From positions 1,033,744 to 1,097,743 of the forward strand of contig CP058732.1 of the NCBI GenBank assembly GCA_013414795.1: DNA of 64,000 nucleotides. The letters are read 5' to 3'. The position numbers were made by a program, and so were the translations under genes. The stretch's first letter is position 1; every line of letters begins with the position of its first letter. The notes under the pieces were generated by a model, which was given only the letters and a program-made list of their open reading frames with translations, did no database searches and had not been told where the DNA came from. This document shows positions 35,040-44,700 of the stretch, piece by piece. Source of the stretch: Candidatus Kapaibacterium sp. (GTDB taxonomy: Bacteria > Bacteroidota > Ignavibacteria > Kapaibacteriales > UBA2268).

Positions 35040-36374
35040 ATGAAAAAATCACTTTCTTTTATTTTAATCATTTTTGGGGCTATTATGCTTATGAATTCCT
35101 CAAACAAAAATGGCTTTTTTCCATACGAGTTTAAAACAGAAACATTAGAGAATGGTTTGAAGGTGATACTAATCAAAATGCCCAGCAACGGCTTGGTTTC
35201 GTACTATACGATTGTACGAACGGGAAGCCGTGATGAATACGAACCTGGTCATACAGGTTTCGCCCATTTCTTTGAACATATGATGTTTCGAGGGACAAAG
35301 AAATATCCTGGAAATGTTTATGATAAGATATTGACTGAAATGGGTGCCGACGGCAATGCTTACACTACAGATGACTATACTTGCTACCACCTCAATTTCA
35401 CTGCTGACAACTTAGAAAAAGTTATGGACTTGGAAAGCGATAGATTCCAGAATTTGTGGTATCCAGAGCAAGATTTTCAAACCGAGTCTGGTGCTGTCTA
35501 TGGTGAATATAGAAAAGGTAAAGCAAGCCCCTTTTTCTGGATTTGGGAAGCATTGTGCAACACAGCATTTGAAAAACATACTTACAAGCATACAACGATT
35601 GGTTTCGAAGAGGATATTAAGGCAATGCCAACAATGTATGAATATAGTCTTTCTTTCTTCAAGAGATATTACCGACCAGATAATTGTGTTCTTTTAATTG
35701 TTGGCGATATTGATTATGACAAAACTTTTGCCCTGGTCAAAAAATATTATTCCAGTTGGCAAAAAGGGTATGTTCCACCGGAAATCGAACCCGAGCCAGA
35801 ACAAACCAAAGAAAAGCGAAAAGTTGTCAACTATCCTGGGAAAACTGCTCCAATTCTTGCAATCGCTTATAAAGGTATGTCTTTCAATCCTACAGATAAA
35901 AACTATGTGGCTACGATTTTATTCGGTCGACTTGCTTTTGGTGAAAACAGCGATTTGTTCAAAAAGTTGTACATTAGGGAGCAAAAAGTGCTTTTCCTCG
36001 AAGAAGAATTTAATTTCAACCGTGACCCATTTCTTTGGATGATTTGGTCTCAACCCAAAGAGGAAAAAGACATTGAATATGTGGAAAACGAAGTTTATAA
36101 AACAATAGAGTTCTTCCAACAGAACTTACCCGACGCCAAGAAACTTGAAGATTTGAAAAAGAATATGAAATTTTCGTTTTTAATGGGACTTGAAACGCCT
36201 GGTAAAGTTGCGTCCATTCTTGCCCGTCCTCTTGCTCTTTCAGCAGATATGAAGGTTATTGATGAATTCTATAGAACACTTGAAACTATTACCCCCGAGG
36301 ATATTTCCAATGTTGCTAAAACATACTTTCAACCCAACAAAAGAACCGTTGTTGTTTTAAAAGGGAGTAAGTAA
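35040..36374 (+). CDS. M16 family zinc peptidase, catalytic subunit
   Basis: The protein has 444 residues with an N-terminal hydrophobic signal or anchor. The inverted zinc motif HFFEH is at residues 76-80 (His76, Glu79, His80), inside GHTGFAHFFEHMMFRGT, and the downstream third-ligand region contains GAVYGEYRKGKASPFFW. TLENGLKVILIKMPSNGLVSYYTIVRTGSRDE is the typical M16 start. M16B peptidases form two-chain clams in which only one chain carries zinc; the next gene encodes a partner without the motif. The start codons overlap (TAATG at 36372-36376). GGAG spacing favours ATG 35040 over 35034. Confidence 0.93.
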   Translation: MKKSLSFILIIFGAIMLMNSSNKNGFFPYEFKTETLENGLKVILIKMPSNGLVSYYTIVRTGSRDEYEPGHTGFAHFFEHMMFRGTKKYPGNVYDKILTEMGADGNAYTTDDYTCYHLNFTADNLEKVMDLESDRFQNLWYPEQDFQTESGAVYGEYRKGKASPFFWIWEALCNTAFEKHTYKHTTIGFEEDIKAMPTMYEYSLSFFKRYYRPDNCVLLIVGDIDYDKTFALVKKYYSSWQKGYVPPEIEPEPEQTKEKRKVVNYPGKTAPILAIAYKGMSFNPTDKNYVATILFGRLAFGENSDLFKKLYIREQKVLFLEEEFNFNRDPFLWMIWSQPKEEKDIEYVENEVYKTIEFFQQNLPDAKKLEDLKKNMKFSFLMGLETPGKVASILARPLALSADMKVIDEFYRTLETITPEDISNVAKTYFQPNKRTVVVLKGSK

Positions 36375-37891
36375 TGAAAAAGTTAGGTTTGTTTTCGGTT
36401 ATCTGCATTGTATTTTTTGCATTAAGTAATTGTGGTGTGAAAAAAATGGAAGATACAAAAGTTTTAGAGATGAAAGTTCCCGACGACCCGACTGTTTCTT
36501 TTATCGTTTGGTTTAAGGTTGGCTCTCAAAACGACCCAAAGGGTAAAGAAGGGCTTTCTATGTTAACTGGAAGGCTCATTGCCGAAGGAAGTACACAAAA
36601 GAACTCCTACGAAGAAATACTCGACAAACTTTTCCCAATTGCGTCTTCATATTCTGTAAAAGTCGATAAAGAAATGACTGTGTTCTATGGCAGAACCCAC
36701 ATTGACAACATCAATGCTTTTCTTCCATTGTTCGAAGAAGCAATTACTTTGCCCGCTTTCAAGCAAGAAGATTTCGAACGCATTCGTAGTGAAATGATTA
36801 ATTACCTTGAAAAAGACCTTCGATATTCGAGCGACGAAGAGTTGGGAAAAGCCACTCTTTACAATTTTATTTTTGAAGAGACTCCCTACGGTCACATTTC
36901 CGAAGGAACTATCGAAGGACTTAAGAATATCACCCTTGATGATGTTAAATTGTTTTACAAGCAATATTTTAATAAAAACAATTTTGTCGTTGCACTCGGT
37001 GGAAACTTTCCCGAGGATTTGCCAAAAAAATTAAAATCAGATTTAACTTCTGCTTTGGCAGATGGCAATATTGTAACTTATCCAGAAATAAATCCCAAGC
37101 CAATTGATGGATATGAATTTACCCTTGTCGAGAAGGATTGCAATGCAACTGCTATTAGTTTTGGCTTTCCAATTGATGTTGTTCGAGGCGACGAGGACTT
37201 CTTTGCTCTTTGGCTTTTCAAATCTTGGTTTGGAGAGCATAGAAATTCTTCCAGTCATTTGTATCAAGTCATTCGTGAAGCACGTGGCTTGAATTATGGA
37301 GATTATGCCTATATCGAAGCATTTTTAAATGGTGGAGCATTGCGTTTTCCCCAACCAAACAACCCAAGAAGGAAACAAATTTTCGAAGTTTGGATTCGTC
37401 CAGTTCCACACGAAGCAAGGTTTTTCGCTTTGCGAGCAGCACTTCGTGAACTTAAAAAAGTGGTTGATAGCGGTTTGACAAAAGAGCAATTTGAATTAAC
37501 AAAAAAATTCTTGTTGAATTATTGTCTTTTCTATGCTCAAACAACAATGGAACGATTGGGATACCAAGTTGATAGCAAATTCTATAACATTAAAGACAAT
37601 GGCAATTATATCGAGTTTTTGAGGAATAAGATAAATAGCCTAACTCTTGAACAAGTGAATGCCGCTATTAAAAAGCACATCCAGTATAACAACATTAAAT
37701 TTGCTATCGTAACCAAAGATGCCCAAAAGTTTAAGGAAGAATTAGTAAACAACGTGCCAAGTCCTATTACTTATCCAACTCCTAAACCAGAAGAAGTTTT
37801 AAACGAAGACAAAGAGATATCCACTTTTCCATTGAAAGTACTACCCGAGAAGGTAAAGATTGTTCCCGTAGACGAGTTGTTTATCAAGTGA
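36374..37891 (+). CDS. M16 family peptidase-like, non-catalytic partner lipoprotein
   Basis: The 505-residue precursor has a lipoprotein signal (FFALSNC, Cys20). The M16 fold is evident: PTVSFIVWFKVGSQNDPKGKEGLSMLTGRLIAEGS at the place of the active-site helix, but without HxxEH. Later blocks are TPYGHISEGTIEGLKNITLDDV and KYVLREARGLNYG-like VIREARGLNYGDYAYIEA. This fits the usual inactive subunit that completes the substrate chamber. It starts 1 nt into the stop of the catalytic gene. The pair probably clears peptides in the periplasm, for example leftover signal or degradation products. The substrate is not shown by sequence. Confidence 0.9.
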   Translation: MKKLGLFSVICIVFFALSNCGVKKMEDTKVLEMKVPDDPTVSFIVWFKVGSQNDPKGKEGLSMLTGRLIAEGSTQKNSYEEILDKLFPIASSYSVKVDKEMTVFYGRTHIDNINAFLPLFEEAITLPAFKQEDFERIRSEMINYLEKDLRYSSDEELGKATLYNFIFEETPYGHISEGTIEGLKNITLDDVKLFYKQYFNKNNFVVALGGNFPEDLPKKLKSDLTSALADGNIVTYPEINPKPIDGYEFTLVEKDCNATAISFGFPIDVVRGDEDFFALWLFKSWFGEHRNSSSHLYQVIREARGLNYGDYAYIEAFLNGGALRFPQPNNPRRKQIFEVWIRPVPHEARFFALRAALRELKKVVDSGLTKEQFELTKKFLLNYCLFYAQTTMERLGYQVDSKFYNIKDNGNYIEFLRNKINSLTLEQVNAAIKKHIQYNNIKFAIVTKDAQKFKEELVNNVPSPITYPTPKPEEVLNEDKEISTFPLKVLPEKVKIVPVDELFIK

Positions 37892-37967
37892 GCATAGTTT
37901 TTGTAAGCAGTCTCTTGCTAAATTTCCTCGCAATCTAAGTTTTTGAGTTGTATATTTAGATTGGATT

Positions 37968-39167
37968 ATGGAAAATGCAATCATAATCACACTTTGTGTG
38001 TTGTTAATAATTTCCTATTTATTCGATTTAACTTTCATAAAAACAAAGATTCCCTCGGTGATTTTACTTCTCTTTTTAGGGTGGTTAGTTAAACAAATAA
38101 CGACTCTTTTGAGAATTCAAATTCCAGATTTATCCCCAGCCTTACCAATTTTAGGCACAGTTGGTTTGATTTTAATTGTTTTGGAGGGCTCCCTGGAGTT
38201 AAAGTTAGAAGCCTCAAAAGCCAAGATGATTCTATCCTCCTTTTTGGGTGCTCTATTACCTGTGGTACTTTTGATTTTTCTGCTGGCTTATTTGATGAGT
38301 ACTGTCTTTGGTTACGACTTTTGGGACAGTGTGTTAAGTTCCATTCCATTATGTGTTATCAGTAGTGCTATTGCAATACCAAGTGTTCGGAATTTTCCAC
38401 CCACTCAAAAGGAATTTGTGATTTACGAAAGCAGTTTTTCGGACATTATTGGAGTTCTTATTTTTAATTTCTTTGTAGTAAACAGGTCAATAGGTATACC
38501 CGCTCTTATTGAAGTTTCTTTACAATTTGTGATTATGTTTCTAGTATCTGTTGTTGCAACTTTTAGTCTGGCTACCTTGCTTAGAAGGATTGAACACCAC
38601 GTGAAATTTGTGCCTGTTGTTTTATTGATTGTATTAATATACGCTATTTCTAAATTTTTTCATCTTCCCGCTTTAGTTTTTATTTTAATTTTTGGTTTAA
38701 TATTATCGAATATCGAAGATTTCAAGCATATAAAGTTTTTGCAAAGATTCTGCACATTTGAGATACAATCAGAAGTAAAAAAATTTATGGATTTGATTGC
38801 CGAAGGAACATTCCTTGTCCGTAGTTTATTCTTTTTGCTTTTTGGTTATTTTATCGAAACCTCCGAGCTGGTTAATATTGTTACCCTACCCTGGGCTTTG
38901 GCGATTGTTCTCCTAATTTTTTTATTGCGTGCTGTTCAATTGAAAATTCTTCGTTTGCCGCTACAACCTTTGCTCTTTGTTGCTCCTCGTGGGTTAATTA
39001 CAATTTTGCTTTTTCTTTCAATCGAACCAACTCGCTTGGTACCTTTTGTTAACAAATCCTTGGTTATTCAAATTATTATTCTAACATCTTTAATTTTAAT
39101 GTTCGGCTCGATGATTACCAAGACAGAAACTATCGAAGAAAAAGAAGTTGTAAACGAAAGTATTTAA
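37968..39167 (+). CDS. Cation:proton antiporter (CPA family)
   Basis: The 399-residue membrane protein has about 11-12 predicted helices. KIPSVILLLFLGWLVKQI and GLILIVLEGSLELKLEASK correspond to helices 1-3 of CPA antiporters. YESSFSDIIGVLIFNFFVV carries the Ser-Asp pair at the place of the cation site, and VAPRGLITILLFLS is a conserved late helix. It exchanges Na+ or K+ for protons across the inner membrane. There is no C-terminal TrkA or UspA domain, so the protein is short for the family. It stands alone after the M16 pair. Confidence 0.82.
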   Translation: MENAIIITLCVLLIISYLFDLTFIKTKIPSVILLLFLGWLVKQITTLLRIQIPDLSPALPILGTVGLILIVLEGSLELKLEASKAKMILSSFLGALLPVVLLIFLLAYLMSTVFGYDFWDSVLSSIPLCVISSAIAIPSVRNFPPTQKEFVIYESSFSDIIGVLIFNFFVVNRSIGIPALIEVSLQFVIMFLVSVVATFSLATLLRRIEHHVKFVPVVLLIVLIYAISKFFHLPALVFILIFGLILSNIEDFKHIKFLQRFCTFEIQSEVKKFMDLIAEGTFLVRSLFFLLFGYFIETSELVNIVTLPWALAIVLLIFLLRAVQLKILRLPLQPLLFVAPRGLITILLFLSIEPTRLVPFVNKSLVIQIIILTSLILMFGSMITKTETIEEKEVVNESI

Positions 39168-39255
39168 GATGCCTTGCAAAAGCAATAGAATGTTTAATCT
39201 AAATGCTTTTGAAAAATATTTTTTAAAAAGTTTCGTTAATTTATTTTCTTTTGCT

Positions 39256-39263
39256 TAATTTTG
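39256..39263 (+). promoter_or_regulatory. Candidate -7 box TAATTTTG upstream of tRNA-Glu
   Basis: A TAnnTTTG match lies 16 nt before the tRNA 5' end. The place for -33 reads TTTCG, a near match only. Confidence 0.45.
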
Positions 39264-39279
39264 TATTTGTTTTTGTGAT

Positions 39280-39351
39280 GGCCCTATCGACTAATGGTTA
39301 GGTCACCACTCTTTCAAGGTGGTAGTACGGGTTCGAATCCCGTTAGGGTCA
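39280..39351 (+). tRNA. tRNA-Glu(TTC)
   Basis: This 72-nt cloverleaf has a 7-bp acceptor (GGCCCTA/TAGGGTC with one G-T pair), a D arm with CTAATGGTTAGG, an anticodon stem CCACT/GGTGG with loop CTTTCAA (anticodon TTC), and a T arm with GGGTTCGAATCCC. Discriminator A. CCA is not encoded. Confidence 0.96.
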
Positions 39352-39514
39352 CTAGCCATATCAAACACATCAGCAAAATCGCATAAGTTCAACATTTCGT
39401 TTTTAACTTTTTCCTTTTATTTCACTATTTCCATTTTTTTCTGCACTGATTTTGCACAGTTGAATAATCGAACCCACTTGTGCAAATCATTTCTGAAATT
39501 TTGATTTAATTATT

Positions 39515-39522
39515 TATTTTTG
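39515..39522 (+). promoter_or_regulatory. Candidate -7 box TATTTTTG upstream of the OmpA-family gene
   Basis: A TAnnTTTG match lies 24 nt before ATG 39547 and argues against a start further upstream. Confidence 0.35.
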
Positions 39523-39546
39523 CTTTTTACAAATTGTTGGAAAACA

Positions 39547-41685
39547 ATGAGAAAAGTGCTCATTTCTGTTTGTATTCTCCTGGATTTGGTTTACCTTGGC
39601 TATTCTCAAAACAATTCCTATGGTCTCTCTGGCTCGATTAACAACAATAATCATAGCGGAAATTTCCAAAAATTACCTGGTTTTCCCAATTGTTGTCCAA
39701 ATTTCGAGCGTGGGAATGGCTGGGGATTTTCGGTTGGCGGCGAGTTTTCAAGCCTTGTAACGCCTAGAATTTTTTTGAGTCCTCGCTTGGGATACATTTC
39801 GCTTTCGGGAAAATTCCGCCGCCCCGAAACAACATATTTCATCATTAATGGAGAGGCAATTCAAGGGGAATTTGAGCATAGACTGGATGCGGATTTAAAA
39901 GGGCTGTTCATTGAACCAATGATTACCTTTAAGCCTTTGAAATACCTTTTTATAAGTGCTGGAATGAATTCTACATTTCTTGTAAAATACTCTTTCCACC
40001 AAGAAGAAAGGTTGACAAAACCTTCGAATGGAGTTACCTTCCTCGATAGTAACGGAAACGATACCCATTCTCGTTTGCGAAATGTATTTGATGGAACTAT
40101 TCCAAATGTTCAAAAATTGCAACTGTTTGTTCTTGGACGAGTTGGTGCCGAATTTCCTCTTTCAAGGGATTGGAAATATACAATCACACCAGAAATTTCT
40201 TTTTCTGTTCCACTATTGAATGTTACCGAAAACCTGGAATGGAAGGTTTCTTGGATTTCTGCGGGTTTGTGTTTAAGATATTATTCAAAGAAAGAAACTA
40301 AGAAACCGAAAATCGAAGAGAAAGTTTTCAAGATTGATTCTATTTATGTTCAAATCAACTATGAGCCAGAAAATCCTATTAAAATTGGAATAGAATATGT
40401 CGATGAATATACAATTGAAACGAAAGATTCGATAATCAAGCAAATTGTTTATAATCGAACAGACACAGTATTTCTTTATAAGCCAAAGAAAATCGAAGCA
40501 AGTTTAGAATTGTTCGCAGTCGACAGCATTGGTAATTTTGTCAAAAATCCAAAAATTAAGGTCGAAGAGTACATAGCAACTCGATTAGAACCTTTATTGA
40601 ATTACATTTTCTTCGACGAAGGAAGTGACAAAATACCTGAACGCTATGTTATGCTCGAGAAATCGGATTTGAAGCAGTTCAATTTAGATAGCCTCAACAA
40701 GAGCACGACATTAGACATTTACTACAATTTGTTAAATATAATTGGTAAAAGGCTTGCGGAGAAACCAAATGCAAAGATTACGCTTGTTGGTTGTAATTCG
40801 AACATTGGCATTGAACAGAACAATCTTAATTTGTCCAAAAGAAGAGCTGAAAATGTAAAGAGTTATCTTGAAAATGTTTGGGGAATAAACCCAAATAGAA
40901 TTCAAATTGTGTACAAGAATTTACCAGACAAAAGTTCCACACCAATCGATGACAGTTTGAAAGCAGAGGAAAATCGACGTGTGGAAATAATTTCCGACGA
41001 TTGGGAAATTTTACAACCAGTGGAAATTACTACTATCGAGCGAAAAGCCAGCGTCGACAAAGTGGGCTACCGAGGAAATGTTTCCTCGGATACTTCCATT
41101 TCCCGTGTAGAAGTAAAAGTATTTGTAGGAAGCGAAAGTCGGAATTTGATTAGCCACTATGAAGGAACGGAAAGTAAGCCTTTTAAAATTATTGATATCA
41201 ATAATTTTTTGCAAAGAAACAATTGGAGCGATTTAAGGATTTATGGATTCTTGACTGCAAGGGATGTTTTGGGAAATGGTTCCGGTGCAAAAGATTCCAT
41301 AACAAATTTCGAGTTGGTTTCGTTTGTCAAACCCAAAGAAAATGTTGAAGGTATGTATCAAATTGATAGGTTTCGTTTGATTCTCTTTGACTTCGACAAA
41401 TGGACAATCGAAGGAAACAACAAGAGGATTGTCAATTACATAAAGTCGAGGATTCCAGAGAATTCCACAGTTACAATATACGGTTCAACAGATATTACTG
41501 GTGACGAATCCTACAACAAGGTTTTGTCTCAAAATCGTGCCGATGCTGTACAAAAGGCGTTGGGAGTAAAAAATTCGAAATCTATTGGACTTGGCAAGGA
41601 AAAGCAAGAATTTCCAAATTCGCTTCCCGAGGGAAGGTTCTATTCCCGCAATGTCGTTGTTGTTGTTAAAAAGCAGATAAAGTGA
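39547..41685 (+). CDS. Outer-membrane protein with two OmpA-like domains
   Basis: The 712-residue precursor has a signal peptide ending GYSQ. Residues 25-245 look like an outer-membrane barrel (FLSPRLGYISLSGKF, GLFIEPMITFKPLKYLFISAGMNS, ISAGLCLRYYSKKE). A first OmpA-like peptidoglycan domain (about 350-490) has ITLVGCNSNIG, NLSKRRAENVKSYL and EENRRVEII. A second (about 600-712) has ILFDFDKWTIEGNNKRIVNYI, IYGSTDITGDESYNKVLSQNRADAV and YSRNVVVVV. Two such domains in one chain are unusual. The next gene, 67 nt on, encodes a huge VWA/WD40 T9SS protein, so this may be its outer-membrane partner. Confidence 0.85.
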   Translation: MRKVLISVCILLDLVYLGYSQNNSYGLSGSINNNNHSGNFQKLPGFPNCCPNFERGNGWGFSVGGEFSSLVTPRIFLSPRLGYISLSGKFRRPETTYFIINGEAIQGEFEHRLDADLKGLFIEPMITFKPLKYLFISAGMNSTFLVKYSFHQEERLTKPSNGVTFLDSNGNDTHSRLRNVFDGTIPNVQKLQLFVLGRVGAEFPLSRDWKYTITPEISFSVPLLNVTENLEWKVSWISAGLCLRYYSKKETKKPKIEEKVFKIDSIYVQINYEPENPIKIGIEYVDEYTIETKDSIIKQIVYNRTDTVFLYKPKKIEASLELFAVDSIGNFVKNPKIKVEEYIATRLEPLLNYIFFDEGSDKIPERYVMLEKSDLKQFNLDSLNKSTTLDIYYNLLNIIGKRLAEKPNAKITLVGCNSNIGIEQNNLNLSKRRAENVKSYLENVWGINPNRIQIVYKNLPDKSSTPIDDSLKAEENRRVEIISDDWEILQPVEITTIERKASVDKVGYRGNVSSDTSISRVEVKVFVGSESRNLISHYEGTESKPFKIIDINNFLQRNNWSDLRIYGFLTARDVLGNGSGAKDSITNFELVSFVKPKENVEGMYQIDRFRLILFDFDKWTIEGNNKRIVNYIKSRIPENSTVTIYGSTDITGDESYNKVLSQNRADAVQKALGVKNSKSIGLGKEKQEFPNSLPEGRFYSRNVVVVVKKQIK

Positions 41686-41752
41686 GAAAATGAAACTTTT
41701 TCCCCTTTTATGTGTTTAGTAGTTGTTTGGGGGACAAATTTTAAAATTTTTT

Positions 41753-44700
41753 ATGAAAAAATTCTTCTCAATTTTGTTGACTTTTCTATGTTCTTTCCAA
41801 CTCTTTAGTAAATTAATCGTTTATGATATCGATGATTCCAATTTCCCACGAATGAAAGCCAAGGTTTTGGTTTTCGACTCTTCTGGTAATGTCGTTGTAG
41901 ATTTGCACAAAGATGATTTTGTAGTTATTGAGGAAGGAATTCAGCGTGAAGTTCTTTCATTTAATTGTATTCAGTCGGCTCAAAGCCGTAACTTGTCTTC
42001 TGTGCTTTGCATCGATATTAGCGGTTCTATGGGTGAAGATAATAAGATTGACATTGTTAAAGAAGTTGCAAAATTATGGGTCGACTTGCTCGACCCCAAC
42101 ACAACTGAATGTGCTATAACAAGTTTTGATGACCAATTTTATTTGAATCAAGGCTTTACTACGAACAAAGATTTACTCAAGAAAGCAATAAATTCCTTGA
42201 TGATTGGTGGTGGAACAAACTATGATGCTGCGTTTCTTGGACCAGTTTTGGGAAGCATCGGTGTTGCTGAAAGAGGCAGATTTAAAAAAATAATTATCTT
42301 TCTTTCCGATGGGCAGCCAAATTTCGAACCGAAAACTTGGGAAATTATTACCAAGGCATTTAAAAGCGAGATAACAGTATACGCTATTGTTGTTGGGGAA
42401 CCCAGTTCGGATTGCTTAAAAGATATTACATCGAAAACTGGCGGACGGCTTTTCGAAAATGTAAATCCAAACGAGGAATTGTTTAGGATTTTTTTAGAAT
42501 TAATGCAAATCGAACATAGAATGCAATATTGCGAAATAGAATGGTTAAGTGAACAACAATGCCGAGGGATATCATCCAATGTTGAAATTCAGTATCTTCC
42601 AGGAAAATTATCCGATAAGTTTGTTTATAAATTACCGCCCAAAGGAACTGCCTATCTAAAAGCAACACCAAGTTTTCTAAAATTTGGAGAGAAGCAAGTT
42701 GGAGTTCCTTTCGATACCAGTTTCACAGTTACAGCAGTAAATCGAAGATTCGAGGTAACTGATGTTGTGTCCAGCAATCCAGATTTTGTCGTTAGTCCAC
42801 GCCAATTTATTCTCGAAGATGGGGAATCTATACAAATCAATATAACTTACACTCCACAAGATACAATACAGACATTTACAAAATTAACTTTTGTCGAATC
42901 TTTTTGTCCATTGACATATTTTGTTTCTGGAAATAGGAAAGCATCTAAAATCAACAGTTTAGTTGTTGTCCATCCAAATGGTGGTGAAGTTTTTGGTTTG
43001 GGAAGCGATACGATAATTACCTGGGACAAAATTTCTCCTTACGAGCCTGTTGTAATTGAATACAGTACCGACAAAGGAAATACCTGGAAATTGCTAACCG
43101 ATAGTGCGGTAGGTTTGACCTGGAAGTGGACAAAAATTCCACCGCCAGCCTCTAATAAATGTTTGGTGCGTATCACAACAAAAGAAGAGCGTTCCAAGTT
43201 GATTGAACCTTTTTCAATTGATTGGACTTTAAAATATGATGGACAAGCGTTTAATTGGAGTTCCCAAGGAAACTACCTTGCTTTTTCTGATTTTTCGAGG
43301 GTCAAAGTTGTAGATAGAAATTTGGCAAGAGTTGTACTATTGAATTCGCATAACGAAAAAGTCACTGGTTTGAAATTTAGCCATGATGGAAGGTATCTTG
43401 CTTCGTGTGGCTCCGATTTCAAAGTAAATGTTTGGAATACACAGGATTGGTCGAAGAAGTGTGAATTTTTAAGTAATATTGATAATTTTGGATATAATTT
43501 ATTGACGGGATTAGATATTAGCCCCGACAGTAGATTGGTTGCCGCTGGTTCTTCTTCTGGTAATGTAATTATCTGGGAAATAGAAAGTAAGTTATTAGTC
43601 AAAACCCTTTCTACAATGGGTAGTTCAATTACAAATATCGAGTTTAGTCCCGACGGAAGATATTTGGCTGCTTCAAATAGCGTACAACAAATCTATATTT
43701 GGCGAACAAGCGATTGGCAGTTGGTAAAGCAATTAAATCCTTCCAAAAGTTACGCTTACGTACAGTATTTTCCATTTAAATTCAGCAAGGATTCTAAAAA
43801 ATTGGTTACAGTAACAACAAATGCAATTTTTGTGTTCGATACCGATAGTTGGAATGTGCTCAAAGAATTTCCGATAGAGGGAACTTCTGTCAGTGCAATA
43901 GATTTGACTTCTTCTGCAAATGTTCTTGCCTTGGGAACTATGTCTGGCAGTTTAAATTTTTATAATCTCAATAATGGTTACCTTCTCCACAGAATGAACA
44001 TAACCAACTTTATCGTTAATAGAATAGAAATCACAGAAAATGATACCTTAATTACTTGCAGTGGTAATGGTGTTATTAGGTTATATTCCACACCAAATAT
44101 AATGAATGCATCACCAAAAGTTATCACCAGTTTAGTAGGACCGTCGGGAGACATTTCGAGAGTTAAATTCCTTGGGGATAATAACCTTGCATCCTTTTCA
44201 TTTTATAGTTCAAGTAAGAATTCTTCCCAAACAGTAGTAATGCTTTCAAAATACCCAAATTGGGTTTCTGTTGCTAATTTTCTTGGTCAAACGATATTCA
44301 ATAACTCTGGGAAAAACTATGTGAGTGTTCGCTTTCCAGGCGGGGTATACTCATTGGGATATTATGACCTTTCGGGAAATTTGATTAATTCATTTGAAAT
44401 TTTTAAGATACCAGTGTACGTAAGTGATTTTTCACCGAACGACCAATATTGTATTTTAATTGCCTCGCAGAAAGGTTTGCCACAAAACAACATTATGATT
44501 TACGTTGGAGATTTCGTACAAATGAGGCTGGATTCTATTCCAGTCACTTCAAATAAAGAAGTTTGTTTTGTGGCTTTCGACAAAAAGTCCAAATTTGCGT
44601 TCATCGGCATTGGTAATAAGGTTTATCAATTGGATTTGGAAACAAAAAATATAAAGGAGTTGTTTTCCGAACAAGATTTCCTCATATCATATCTTGCAAT

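Larger units (their letters stand above)
39168..39546 (+). other. Intergenic region with tRNA-Glu
   Basis: This 379-nt stretch contains tRNA-Glu and two TAnnTTTG boxes, one for the tRNA (39256) and one for the OmpA gene (39515). Nothing else is seen. Confidence 0.7.
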
